Part shown: one piece after another, positions 17,368 through 25,588 of the stretch
How the letters are laid out: each line of letters opens with the position of its first letter
Numbering within the stretch: the stretch's first letter is position 1
DNA from: Comamonadaceae bacterium
Lineage (GTDB): Bacteria; Pseudomonadota; Gammaproteobacteria; Burkholderiales; Burkholderiaceae_C
Reading direction: 5' to 3'
Assembly (NCBI GenBank): GCA_027484575.1
Contig: JAIXSQ010000007.1
Span: 558,001 to 622,000 of the forward strand
DNA: 64,000 nucleotides
Position numbers and translations under genes: made by a program
Notes under the pieces: model-generated
Databases searched by the model: none
Told to the model about the DNA's origin: nothing
What the model saw: the letters and a program-made list of their open reading frames with translations, nothing else

Positions 17368-17795
17368 GTCATGCCCGTGCAGGCGGGCATCCACGGTCAG
17401 GCGCTGCCGCCGATCATGGGTCCCCGCCTTCGCGGGGACGACGACGCAAGGGCCGTCATGCCCGCGCAGGCGGGCATCCACGCTCAGGCGCTGCCGTCGA
17501 TCATGGGTCCCCGCCTTCGCGGGGACGACGACGCAAAGGCCCGTCATGCCCGCGCAGGCGGGCATCCATGCTCAGGCGCTGCGGTCGATCATGGGTCCCC
17601 GTCTCCGCGGGGACGACGACGCAAAGGCCTGTCATGCCCGCGCAGGCGGGCATCCACGGTCAGGCGCTGCGGTCGATCCTGGGTCCCCGCCTCCGCGGGG
17701 ACGACGACGCAAGGGCCGTCATGCCCGCGCAGGCGGGCATCCACGGTCAAGCGCTGCGGTCGATCCTGGGTCCCCGCCTTCGCGGGAGGACAAGC
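17368..17795. repeat. REP array, five tandem units of 87-88 bp
   Basis: Five units whose palindrome ATGCCCGCGCAGGCGGGCAT begins at 17371 (one variant base), 17458, 17546, 17634 and 17721. Each is followed by CCACGGTCAGGCGCTGC-type spacer and a second palindrome GGGTCCCCGCC...GCGGGGACGACG. It fills the gap between the liv operon and the GIY-YIG gene. Peptides read from it (MPAQAGIH-like) are artefacts. Confidence 0.92.
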
Positions 17796-17822
17796 GTGGT
17801 GCGCCGGTGCACCCTGCGCCGG

Positions 17823-18134
17823 ATGCGTGAACGCCAGCCCGCCGTCTATCTCCTCGCCAGCAAACCCCAGGGGACGCTGTACGTCGGCGTGACGTCCGCC
17901 CTGGTGCAGCGCGCGTGGCAGCACCGCACGCACGCGGTCGCCGGCTTCACCGCGTGCCACCAGGTCGACCGTCTCGTGTGGTACGAGCTCCACGGCACGA
18001 TGGAGGTGGCGATCTCGCGCGAGAAGCAGCTCAAGCGGTGGAACCGGGCCTGGAAGATCCGGCTGATCGAGGAGCGCAATCCCCGGTGGCGCGATCTGTG
18101 GGGCGAGATCCTCGGCGGGACGCCTGCGGAGTGA
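17823..18134 (+). CDS. Small GIY-YIG domain nuclease-like protein
   Basis: A 103-residue single-domain protein. The GIY-YIG core is seen as AVYLLASKPQGTLYVGVTS (the YIG element is YVG), followed by the conserved Arg helix ALVQRAWQHR and the downstream region MEVAISREKQLKRWNRAWKI. It belongs to the compact YhbQ/UPF0213-like group, whose members act on DNA ends or nicks or have no known function. The gene sits exactly between two REP arrays, and its reading frame is open back through the upstream array; I place the start at ATG 17823, outside the repeats. No Shine-Dalgarno is evident. Confidence 0.85.
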   Translation: MRERQPAVYLLASKPQGTLYVGVTSALVQRAWQHRTHAVAGFTACHQVDRLVWYELHGTMEVAISREKQLKRWNRAWKIRLIEERNPRWRDLWGEILGGTPAE

Positions 18135-18204
18135 CCGGATCGGGTGCGACCCGTGATGCACGCGCAGAGCCTGCCCGGCGGAGGCAGGGCGGCACACACG
18201 ATCA

Positions 18205-18345
18205 GGCGCTGCGGTCGATCGTGGGTCCCCGCCTTCGCGGGGACGACGACGCAAGGGCCCGTCATGCCCGCGCAGGCGGGCATCCAGGATCGGGCGCGGT
18301 GCGTGCCATGGGGCCCCCGCCTGCGCGGGGACGACGACGCCGGGG
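18205..18345. repeat. REP elements, two partial units
   Basis: Two copies of the GGGTCCCCGCC...GCGGGGACGACGACGC palindrome and one GTCATGCCCGCGCAGGCGGGCAT palindrome, continuing the array type found upstream of the GIY-YIG gene. They lie between the GIY-YIG stop and the stop of the convergent Bug gene. Confidence 0.88.
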
Positions 18346-18348
18346 CGC

Positions 18349-19326
18349 TCAGTCCAGCGAGATCTTCTGCTCGCGGATCAGCTTGTGCCAGCGCACGATC
18401 TCCGTGCGGACCAAGTCGGCGTACTGCTGCGGCGTGCTGGCCACCGGCTCGATGCCGAAGTCCACCAGCTTCTGGCGCACGGCCGGCGTGTTGATCGCGG
18501 CGGCCACCTGCTTCTGCAGCGCGGCCACGACCTCGGCCGGGGTGCCGGCCGGGGCGACCAGGCCCACCTGCGCGGCCGCCTCGACGTTCTTCAGGCCCAG
18601 CTCGGCGAAGGTCGGCACGTCGGGCAGCTGCGGCAGGCGGGTCGGGTTGGCGACCGCCAGCGCCCGGATCTTGCCGCCCTTGATGAAGCCGGCGCCCGCG
18701 GCCAGGTCCACCATCATCGCGGGCACCTGGCCGCCGGCCAGGTCCGACAGCGCGGGCGCGGCGCCGCGGTAGGGGATGTGCACCATGTGCAGCCCGGCGC
18801 TGACCTTCAGCAGCTCCATCGCCAGGTGGTGCGGGCTGCCCGCGCCGGCCGAGCCGTAGTTGACGCTGCCAGGCCTGGCCTTGGCCTTGGCGATGAAGTC
18901 CTTCGCGTCCTTCGCGTCGGAGCCCGGGCCCACCACCAGGATCATGGGGAAGCGGCCCATCAGCGTGACCGGCAGCAGGTCCTTCTCGGGGCTGTACGAC
19001 AGCTTGGCGTACAGGGCCGAGTTGAACACCATGGTGCCGTTGTCGGCCGACAGGATGGTGTGGCCGTCGGGTGCCGCGCGCGCGACCTCGGCCGCAGCGA
19101 TCGCGGTGTTTCCGCCCGGCTTGTTGTCCACCACCACGGTCTGGTTCACCTGCGTGGCCAGCTGCTGGCCGATGGTGCGGGCCAGGAAGTCCGAACCGCC
19201 ACCGGCCGGGTACGGCACCACCCAGCGGATCGACTTGGACGGATAGGCCTGGGCATGAGCCAGGCCGGCGGCGGCCAGCAGCGCGGGCACGGCGAGCAGG
19301 CCGGCCAGGCGGCGACGGTTCAGCAT
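18349..19326 (-). CDS. Bug family tripartite tricarboxylate receptor (TctC-type)
   Basis: A 325-residue periplasmic binding protein. A Sec signal (RRRLAGLLAVPALLAAAGLA, cleavage near HAQA) precedes YPSKSIRWVVPYPAGGGSDF. The Bug signatures NQTVVVDNKPGGNTAIAAAE, GAGSPHHLAMELLK and MVHIPYRGAAPAL are all present. ATG 19326 has an AGGAGA site. It is divergent from an IclR gene, with a 24-bp operator-like site between them that recurs before the P450 gene. I infer that it feeds or senses a substrate of the P450/VOC/fumarylacetoacetase genes; this is not shown directly. Confidence 0.9.
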   Translation of the reverse strand: MLNRRRLAGLLAVPALLAAAGLAHAQAYPSKSIRWVVPYPAGGGSDFLARTIGQQLATQVNQTVVVDNKPGGNTAIAAAEVARAAPDGHTILSADNGTMVFNSALYAKLSYSPEKDLLPVTLMGRFPMILVVGPGSDAKDAKDFIAKAKARPGSVNYGSAGAGSPHHLAMELLKVSAGLHMVHIPYRGAAPALSDLAGGQVPAMMVDLAAGAGFIKGGKIRALAVANPTRLPQLPDVPTFAELGLKNVEAAAQVGLVAPAGTPAEVVAALQKQVAAAINTPAVRQKLVDFGIEPVASTPQQYADLVRTEIVRWHKLIREQKISLD

Positions 19327-19378
19327 GGGAATCTCCTGTTGTGCGGGACACCATGGCGCCAGCCATGACATTCGCGTC

Positions 19379-19402
19379 ATCGTACTACGCTATGCGTAAA
19401 CT
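19379..19402. promoter_or_regulatory. Putative IclR operator, copy A
   Basis: The core TACGCTATGCGTA (19386-19398) is a perfect 5-3-5 palindrome. The surrounding 24 bp match, in inverted orientation, the site at 20368-20391 at 21 of 24 positions. It lies between the divergent Bug and IclR genes and covers the most upstream ATG of the IclR frame (19392), which therefore is probably not the start codon. Confidence 0.6.
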
Positions 19403-19442
19403 CCGGGTGACCGGCCCGCCCGTGGCCCCGCACACACCACCG

Positions 19443-20339
19443 ATGCCCCGCACGCCCCGCACGCCTCCTGCCCCGCCCGCGCCCCGCGTCGCCGACCGGC
19501 GCCAGCGGGTGCAGTCCGCCGAGACCGGCATGGCCGTGCTCAAGGCGCTGGCCACGCTCGGCGGCTCGGCCAGCCTGACGGCGCTGGCGGCTGCCATCGG
19601 CGAGAGCACGGCCAAGGTCCACCGCTACCTGGCCAGCCTGGCCCAGCAGGGCCTGGTCGCGCAGCACCCGTCGACCCAGCATTACCACCTGGGGGCCGAA
19701 GCGGTGCGCATCGGCCTGGCGGCGCTGCGCCAGTGCGACCCGATCCGGCTGGGCGAGGGCGCGCTGGTGCGCCTGCGCGGGCAGCTCGAGGCCACCTGCT
19801 TCATCGCCGTGATGGGCAACAAGGGCCCGACCGTGCTGCGCATCGAGGAGCCCACCCTGCCCGTCACGGTGAACATGCGTGCCGGCTCGGTGCTGCCGGT
19901 GCTGTGGTCGGCCACCGGCCGCGCGTTCCTGGCCTGGTCCGAGGACGCTCAGGTGCGTCGCCAGGCGCAGGAGGAGTACGCGGCCGCCACCCCCGAGCAG
20001 CGCGCCCACCTGGCCGGCCCGGACGCGATCGCGCGGCTGTGCCGGCAGGTGCAGGGCGACGGCTGCGCAATCGTGCACGACACCCTGCTGCGCGGCATCA
20101 GCGCCGTGGCCGCGCCCATCCTCGACGCGCACGGCCGCGTCGCGGCGGTGCTGACGGCGCTGGGCGCCAGCAGCGGCTTCGACACCCGGCCGGGCGGGCG
20201 CATCTGCCCGCAGGTCGTGCGCGAGGCGGCGGACATCAGCGCGGCCATGGGCTGGACGGCGCCTGCAGCCGGTGCTGCGCCCGCAGCGGCGCAGGCCGTG
20301 CCCTCCCCGGCGCCGGCCAGGGCGCGCCGCCGCGCCTGA
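19443..20339 (+). CDS. IclR family transcriptional regulator
   Basis: A 298-residue regulator from ATG 19443. The N-terminal HTH begins at VQSAETGMAVLKALATLG with recognition helix ESTAKVHRYLASLAQQGLV; the C-terminal effector domain follows (VMGNKGPTVLRIEE to GFDTRPGG). The N-terminal extension and C-terminal tail are Pro/Ala-rich. An ATG at 19392 is in frame but sits inside a palindromic operator, so I prefer 19443. The gene is flanked on both sides by near-identical operators, facing the Bug gene and the P450 operon, and is probably autoregulated and pathway-specific. Effector unknown. Confidence 0.85.
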   Translation: MPRTPRTPPAPPAPRVADRRQRVQSAETGMAVLKALATLGGSASLTALAAAIGESTAKVHRYLASLAQQGLVAQHPSTQHYHLGAEAVRIGLAALRQCDPIRLGEGALVRLRGQLEATCFIAVMGNKGPTVLRIEEPTLPVTVNMRAGSVLPVLWSATGRAFLAWSEDAQVRRQAQEEYAAATPEQRAHLAGPDAIARLCRQVQGDGCAIVHDTLLRGISAVAAPILDAHGRVAAVLTALGASSGFDTRPGGRICPQVVREAADISAAMGWTAPAAGAAPAAAQAVPSPAPARARRRA

Positions 20340-20367
20340 GCGCAGCTACGGGTTAGCGCGTACCGGC

Positions 20368-20391
20368 AGATTACGCATAGCGCAATACGAT
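20368..20391. promoter_or_regulatory. Putative IclR operator, copy B
   Basis: It contains TTACGCATAGCG, the reverse complement of the core of the site at 19379-19402. Over 24 bp the two share 21 positions. It lies 26 bp upstream of the P450 start codon and 28 bp after the IclR stop, the expected place for control of the P450-VOC-FAH operon. Confidence 0.6.
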
Positions 20392-20416
20392 CACGCAAAG
20401 CGAACCCAGGACCGCC

Positions 20417-22750
20417 ATGCACGCCTCCCCGTCCCGCCCTGCCGGCACCTGCCCCGTCGACCACGCCGGCCAGGCCGGCGGCTGCCCGGTGAGCGCGCGC
20501 GCCGCCGCCTTCGACCCGTTCGAGCCGGCCTACATGCAGGACCCGCCGGCCTACCTGCGCTGGGCCCGCGAGCAGGAGCCGGTGTTCCACAGCCCCAAGC
20601 TGGGCTACTGGGTGGTGACGCGCTACGACGACATCAAGTCCATCTTCCGCGACCACGCGCGCTTCAGCCCGTCCAACGCGCTCGAGAAGATCACCCCGCC
20701 CGGCCCCGAGGTGCTGGACGTGCTGGCCTCGTACGGCTACGCGATGAACCGCACGCTGGTCAACGAGGACGAGCCGGCGCACATGGCGCGCCGCCGCCTG
20801 CTGCTGGAGCCGTTCACGCCGCAGGCGCTGCGCCACCACGAGCCGCTGGTGCGGCAGCTGGCGCGCGACTACGTCGACCGCTTCATCGACGACGGCCGCG
20901 CCGACCTGGTCGACCAGATGCTGTGGGAGGTGCCGCTGACCATCGCGCTGCACTTCCTGGGCGTGGACGAGGAGGACATGCCGCTGCTGCGCCAGTACTC
21001 GATCGCGCACACGGTCAACACCTGGGGCCGGCCCGACGCGCAGGAGCAGCTGAAGGTCGCGCATGCGGTGGGCAACTTCTGGCAGCTGGCCGGGCGCATC
21101 CTCGACAAGATGCGCGCCACGCCCGAGGGCCCGGGCTGGATGCGCTTCGGTATCCGCATGCAGCGCGAGCACCCCGAGGTGGTGACCGATTCCTACCTGC
21201 ACTCGATGATGATGGCCGGCATCGTCGCAGCCCACGAGACCACCGCCAACGCCACCGCCAATGCGCTGCGGCTGCTGCTGCAGCACCCCAGCGCCTGGCG
21301 CGAGCTGTGCGAGGACCCGGCGCTGATTCCCAACGCGGTCGAGGAATGCCTGCGCATGTCCGGCTCGATCATCGCGTGGCGGCGGGTGGCGCTGACCGAC
21401 GTGACCGTCGGCGGCGTGGCGCTGCCGGCCGGCGCGAAGGTCCTGATGGTGATGACCTCGGGCAACCACGACGAGGGCCACTTCGCCGATGCCGAGCTGC
21501 TGGACATCCGGCGCGAGAACGCGGGCGACCACCTGTCCTTCGGCTACGGCGCCCACCAGTGCATGGGCAAGAACCTGGCCCGCATGGAGCTGCAGATCTT
21601 CCTGGAGGAGCTCAGCCGCCGCCTGCCGCACCTGCGGCTGGCGCCGCAGCAGTTCAGCTACCTGCCCAACACCTCGTTCCGCGGCCCCGAGCACCTGCTG
21701 GTGGAATGGGACCCGGCGCGCAATCCGGAACGCGCCGACCCGTCCATCCGCGGCCGCGTGCAGCCGGTGCGCATCGGCGAGTCGGTGCGCCCCACCGCCG
21801 GCCGGCCGATGCGGGTGGTCGCGCGCCGCCCGGTGGCGCAGGACATCGTCGAGCTGCGGCTCGCGCCCGCCGACGGCCGCCCCGCCCCGCGCTGGCAGCC
21901 GGGCGCCCACATCGACATCGCCTGCGGCGACACCGGCCTGTCGCGCCAGTACTCGCTGGTGGGCGACCCGCAGGATCCGTCGGCGCTGGTGGTCGCGGTG
22001 CTGCGCGACCCGGCCAGCCGCGGCGGCTCGGCCTGGGTGCATGCGCAGCTGCGCGAGGGCGACCTGGTGCAGGTGCGCGGCCCGCGCAACCACTTCCGCT
22101 TCGACGAGTCCGCACGGCGTTTGGTGTTCGTCGCCGGCGGCATCGGCATCACGCCCATCATCGCCATGGCCCGCCGCGCGCAGGCGCTGGGCATCGACTA
22201 CGTGCTGCACTACTGCGGCCGCTCGCGCGCCACGATGGCCTATGCCGCCGAGCTCGCAGCCCTGCACGGCGAGCGCCTGCGGCTGCACGTGGGCGACGAG
22301 GGCGGCCGCGCCGACGTCGCCGCCCTGCTGGGCCCGGCGCGCAGCGACACCCAGGTGGTCGCCTGCGGCCCGCAACGCCTGCTGGATGCGCTCGCCGACG
22401 CCTGCGCCTCCTGGCCGGCCGACGCGCTGCGGGTGGAGCATTTCCATGCCGCCCCCGGCACGCTGGACCCGGCGCGCGAGCAGGCCTTCGAGGCCGAGTG
22501 CCGCGACTCGGGCCTGGTGGTGCGGGTGGCCGCCGACACCAGCCTGCTCGATGCGCTGCGCGCGGCCAACATCGACGTGCCCAGCGACTGCGGCGAAGGC
22601 CTGTGCGGCTCGTGCGAGGTGCGCGTGCTGGCCGGGGCCGTCGACCACCGCGACGTGGTGCTCACCCGCGCCGAGCGCGCGGCCGGCGACCGCCTGATGG
22701 CCTGCTGCTCGCGCGCCGCCGCGGGCGGCCGGCTCGTGCTCGAACTCTGA
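20417..22750 (+). CDS. Self-sufficient cytochrome P450 fused to reductase and ferredoxin (CYP116B-like)
   Basis: A 777-residue three-part fusion. The P450 domain (about 1-450) has the I-helix AAHETTAN (274-276), the ExxR pair Glu310/Arg313 and the heme ligand Cys382 in FGYGAHQCMGKNLAR. A phthalate-dioxygenase-reductase type module (about 465-685) has the flavin motif RQYSLVG and the NAD motif GGIGITPI. A C-terminal plant-type ferredoxin binds 2Fe-2S through Cys725, Cys730, Cys733 and Cys763. This is the CYP116B architecture (P450RhF type): NADH or NADPH oxidation is coupled to monooxygenation without partner proteins. The substrate is unknown; the downstream genes suggest an aromatic. It is first in an operon with the VOC and FAH genes. 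Confidence 0.93.
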   Translation: MHASPSRPAGTCPVDHAGQAGGCPVSARAAAFDPFEPAYMQDPPAYLRWAREQEPVFHSPKLGYWVVTRYDDIKSIFRDHARFSPSNALEKITPPGPEVLDVLASYGYAMNRTLVNEDEPAHMARRRLLLEPFTPQALRHHEPLVRQLARDYVDRFIDDGRADLVDQMLWEVPLTIALHFLGVDEEDMPLLRQYSIAHTVNTWGRPDAQEQLKVAHAVGNFWQLAGRILDKMRATPEGPGWMRFGIRMQREHPEVVTDSYLHSMMMAGIVAAHETTANATANALRLLLQHPSAWRELCEDPALIPNAVEECLRMSGSIIAWRRVALTDVTVGGVALPAGAKVLMVMTSGNHDEGHFADAELLDIRRENAGDHLSFGYGAHQCMGKNLARMELQIFLEELSRRLPHLRLAPQQFSYLPNTSFRGPEHLLVEWDPARNPERADPSIRGRVQPVRIGESVRPTAGRPMRVVARRPVAQDIVELRLAPADGRPAPRWQPGAHIDIACGDTGLSRQYSLVGDPQDPSALVVAVLRDPASRGGSAWVHAQLREGDLVQVRGPRNHFRFDESARRLVFVAGGIGITPIIAMARRAQALGIDYVLHYCGRSRATMAYAAELAALHGERLRLHVGDEGGRADVAALLGPARSDTQVVACGPQRLLDALADACASWPADALRVEHFHAAPGTLDPAREQAFEAECRDSGLVVRVAADTSLLDALRAANIDVPSDCGEGLCGSCEVRVLAGAVDHRDVVLTRAERAAGDRLMACCSRAAAGGRLVLEL

Positions 22751-22777
22751 TCCCCCGGACACCCCAAGGAGCCTGTC

Positions 22778-23314
22778 ATGAAGATCCGCCAGATCCACCA
22801 CGTGGCCTACCGCTGCAAGGACGCCAAGCAGACGGTCCAGTGGTACCAGAAGTACCTGAACATGGATTTCCAGCTCGCCTTCGCCGAGGACCACGTGCCC
22901 TCGACCAAGGCGCCCGACCCGTACATGCACATCTTCCTGGATGCCGGCAACGGCAACGTGCTGGCCTTCTTCGAGCTGCCCAACGCGCCGGCCATGGGCC
23001 GCGACACCAACACGCCCGACTGGGTGCAGCACATCGCCTTCGAGGTCGAGTCGCTGGACGTGCTCGACCAGGTCAAGGCCCGGCTGCAGGCCGACGGCAT
23101 CGCCGTCGTGGGCCCGACCGACCACACCCTGTTCAAGTCGATCTACTTCTTCGACCCCAACGGCCACCGGCTCGAGCTGGCGGTGGACACCAGCACGCCC
23201 GAGCTCAACGCCAAGGCGGCCGCGGTCAAATGGGAGATGCTGGAGGAGTGGAGCACGACCAAGCGCGCGCCGAAGCACGCGGCCTGGATGCATGCCGGGG
23301 AGCTGCAGGCGTGA
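22778..23314 (+). CDS. VOC superfamily protein (glyoxalase/extradiol dioxygenase fold)
   Basis: A 178-residue protein with one vicinal-oxygen-chelate module: IRQIHHVAYRCKDAKQTVQW at the N-terminus and a second half starting VQHIAFEVESLD and ending with the metal-ligand strand DPNGHRLELAVD. Potential metal ligands are His7 or His8, the His in VQHIAF and the Glu in RLELAV. A C-terminal extension of about 35 residues is Trp/Lys-rich. Such proteins may be ring-cleaving dioxygenases, lyases or isomerases; the position between a P450 and fumarylacetoacetase makes ring cleavage or isomerisation plausible. ATG 22778 has an AAGGAG site. The stop overlaps the FAH start by 4 nt. Confidence 0.85.
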   Translation: MKIRQIHHVAYRCKDAKQTVQWYQKYLNMDFQLAFAEDHVPSTKAPDPYMHIFLDAGNGNVLAFFELPNAPAMGRDTNTPDWVQHIAFEVESLDVLDQVKARLQADGIAVVGPTDHTLFKSIYFFDPNGHRLELAVDTSTPELNAKAAAVKWEMLEEWSTTKRAPKHAAWMHAGELQA

Positions 23315-24624
23315 GGCTGGACGAGACGCACGATCCCGCGCTGCGGTCCTGGGTGGACAGCGCGAACGCCCCGGGCACGGACTTCCCGGTGCAGAACCTG
23401 CCCCACGGCGTGTTCCGCCGGCGCGGCAGCAACGAGGCCTTCCGCGGCGGCGTGGCCATCGGCGACCAGGTGCTCGACCTGGCGGCCCTGGCGCGCGCCA
23501 CGCCGTTCGACGGCCCGGCCGCGCGCGCGCTGCAGGCGGCGGCGCTGGAGCATCTCAACGACTACATGGCCCTGGGCCGGCCCGCCTGGAAGGCCCTGCG
23601 GCTGGCGCTGTCGCGCGCGCTGCGCGCCGGCTCGGCGCAGCAGCCGGCGCTGGCCGGCTGCCTGGTGCCGCAGGCCGACGTCGAGCACGCCCTGCCGGCG
23701 CGGGTGGGCGACTACACCGACTTCTACACGTCGATCCACCACGCCACCAACATCGGCCGCCAGTTCCGCCCCGACAACCCGCTGCTGCCCAACTACAAGT
23801 GGGTGCCCATCGGCTACCACGGGCGCAGCTCCAGCCTGGGCATCTCGGGCGAGGCCTTCCACCGCCCGGTGGGCCAGACCATGCCGCCGGGCGCGGCGCA
23901 GCCGCAGGTGGGCCCGTGCAAGCGGCTGGACATCGAGCTGGAGCTGGGCATCTGGATCGGCGCCGGCAATGCGCGCGGCCAGGCGATCCCGGTCGGCGAG
24001 GCCGAGGACCACGTGTTCGGCATCGGCCTGCTCAACGACTGGTCGGCGCGCGACATCCAGGGCTGGGAATACCAGCCGCTGGGCCCGTTCCTGGCCAAGA
24101 ACTTCGCGACCACGCTGTCGCCGTGGATCGTGACGCTGGAGGCACTCGCGCCCTACCGCGCGCCGCTGGAACGCGCCGAGGGTGACCCGGCCCCCCTGCC
24201 CTACCTGGACGGCGAGGCCGTGCGCCAGGAAGGCGCGCTGGACATCGCGCTGGAGTTCGCGCTGCAGACCCCGCGCATGCGCGCCGCCGGCCAGCCCGCG
24301 GCGACCGTCAGCACCACCAACTACCGGCATGCCTACTGGACCGTCGCGCAGATGGTGGCGCACCACACGGTCAACGGCTGCAACCTGCAGCCGGGTGACC
24401 TGTTCGGCAGCGGCACGCTGTCGGGGCCCACGCTGGACCAGGCGGCAGCGCTGATCGAGCTGACCGTCGGCGGCAAGACGCCGGTGCAGCTGCCCGGCGG
24501 CGAGACCCGCACCTGGCTGGAGGACGGCGACACCGTGGTGCTGCGCGGCTGGTGCGAGCGGGCCGGTGCGGCGCGCATCGGCTTCGGCACCTGCACGGGC
24601 ACCGTGCTGCCGGCGCGCGGCTGA
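23311..24624 (+). CDS. Fumarylacetoacetase
   Basis: A 437-residue hydrolase of full family length, cleaving fumarylacetoacetate or a close analogue into fumarate and acetoacetate. An SH3-like N-terminal domain is followed by the catalytic fold with DYTDFYTSIHHATNIGRQF (Asp and His of the active site), GYHGRSSSLGISG, the metal-binding ELELGIWIG and LLNDWSARDIQGWEYQPLG. All expected metal and catalytic residues are visible. Translation starts at GTG 23311, overlapping the VOC stop (GTGA). No homogentisate dioxygenase or maleylacetoacetate isomerase gene is adjacent, so the gene may serve a variant pathway with the P450 and VOC proteins rather than tyrosine catabolism. It converges with an IclR gene. 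Confidence 0.9.
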   Translation: MRLDETHDPALRSWVDSANAPGTDFPVQNLPHGVFRRRGSNEAFRGGVAIGDQVLDLAALARATPFDGPAARALQAAALEHLNDYMALGRPAWKALRLALSRALRAGSAQQPALAGCLVPQADVEHALPARVGDYTDFYTSIHHATNIGRQFRPDNPLLPNYKWVPIGYHGRSSSLGISGEAFHRPVGQTMPPGAAQPQVGPCKRLDIELELGIWIGAGNARGQAIPVGEAEDHVFGIGLLNDWSARDIQGWEYQPLGPFLAKNFATTLSPWIVTLEALAPYRAPLERAEGDPAPLPYLDGEAVRQEGALDIALEFALQTPRMRAAGQPAATVSTTNYRHAYWTVAQMVAHHTVNGCNLQPGDLFGSGTLSGPTLDQAAALIELTVGGKTPVQLPGGETRTWLEDGDTVVLRGWCERAGAARIGFGTCTGTVLPARG

Positions 24625-24645
24625 CGGCCCGCCCGGGGGCGCGGC

Positions 24646-25470
24646 TCAGCGCGTGGCGCGGCCGCGTCCCGCCGCGGCTTCCTCGATGCGCTGCACCGCG
24701 GCCAGCAGCCGCGGCCGCACCTCGCTGAGCAGGTAGCGCGGCGACAGCCTGGCCGCCGGCCCGCCGCAGCTGATCGCCATCGGCGGCAGCCCGTCGCCCG
24801 GGTGCACGGGGCAGGCGATGCCGTTGACGTCGGGCTGCCATTCGCCGAACGAGCAGGTCACGCCCAGCGTCTCCAGCTCGTGCAGGGCCCGCGCGATGCC
24901 CTGGCGCGTGTCGGGCCAGGCCGCCGGATCGCGCTTGCGCACCCGCTCCAGGAACTCCTCGCGCGCGCCGGCGTCGATCGCGCCCAGCCAGGCGCGGCCC
25001 ATCGCGGTGGTGGCCACCGGGATGCGCGCGGCCACCTCCAGCGGGCGCTCGGGCGGGCGCGCGCTGCGGCAGGCCTCGACGTAGATCATCGACAGCCGGT
25101 CGCGCGCCCCGAGCGCGACCTCGACCTTGCACTGCGCGGCCAGCTCCTCCATCCACGGGCGCGCGACCTGCCGCACGTCCAGCCTGGCCAGCATCGCGCT
25201 GCCCAGCGACAGGCTGGCCGTGCCGAGGCGGAACTTCTGGCTGCCCTCCAGCTGGATCAGGTAGTCCAGCCGCACCAGCGTGGCGGTCAGCCGCGACACG
25301 GTGGACTTGGCCAGCCCGCAGCGCTGCGCGAGCTCCTGGTTGCCCAGCACGGAGTCGGAGCGGAAGCAGGCCAGCACCTCCAGGCCGCGGGCGAGCGCGG
25401 TGACGACATGGCGGTCGGCCGGCGGCCGCGCGGCGCGCGCGGCGCGGCGCGGAAGGGGCGCGGCGGGCAT
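24646..25470 (-). CDS. IclR family transcriptional regulator
   Basis: A 274-residue regulator with the HTH around VTALARGLEVLACFRSDSVL and recognition helix GLAKSTVSRLTATLVRLDYL, then the IclR effector domain (VARPWMEELAAQCKVEVALG to GIACPVHPGDG). The PobR/PcaU-like pattern of the effector domain is common among regulators of aromatic catabolism. Start at ATG 25470. It faces the fumarylacetoacetase gene convergently and is the second IclR of the cluster, flanking the catabolic genes on the other side. No palindromic operator was found in its own upstream region. Confidence 0.88.
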   Translation of the reverse strand: MPAAPLPRRAARAARPPADRHVVTALARGLEVLACFRSDSVLGNQELAQRCGLAKSTVSRLTATLVRLDYLIQLEGSQKFRLGTASLSLGSAMLARLDVRQVARPWMEELAAQCKVEVALGARDRLSMIYVEACRSARPPERPLEVAARIPVATTAMGRAWLGAIDAGAREEFLERVRKRDPAAWPDTRQGIARALHELETLGVTCSFGEWQPDVNGIACPVHPGDGLPPMAISCGGPAARLSPRYLLSEVRPRLLAAVQRIEEAAAGRGRATR

Positions 25471-25588
25471 GCGGCGATTCTGCCGTGCGCACGCGCGCAG
25501 TCCTGCCGCCGCGGGGACGCGCAGCGCGCCGGCCCGCAGCCGCACGCTACAGTCGCGCCCTGCCCTGCCCCGCCTGCCTGTTGCCGCG

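Noticed and set aside
17371..17820. Short open frames translating to MPAQAGIH and RRRASTV repeats
   Set aside because: They are readings of REP palindromes in several frames, not genes.
19392..19394. ATG at 19392 as the start of the IclR gene
   Set aside because: It lies inside a perfect palindrome that recurs elsewhere as an operator; no ribosome site precedes it.
19949..23293. Very long open frame on the minus strand opposite the IclR-P450-VOC genes
   Set aside because: High GC content leaves antisense frames open. The peptide is Arg/Ala/His/Gln-rich without any motif, while the plus strand carries three clear protein families.
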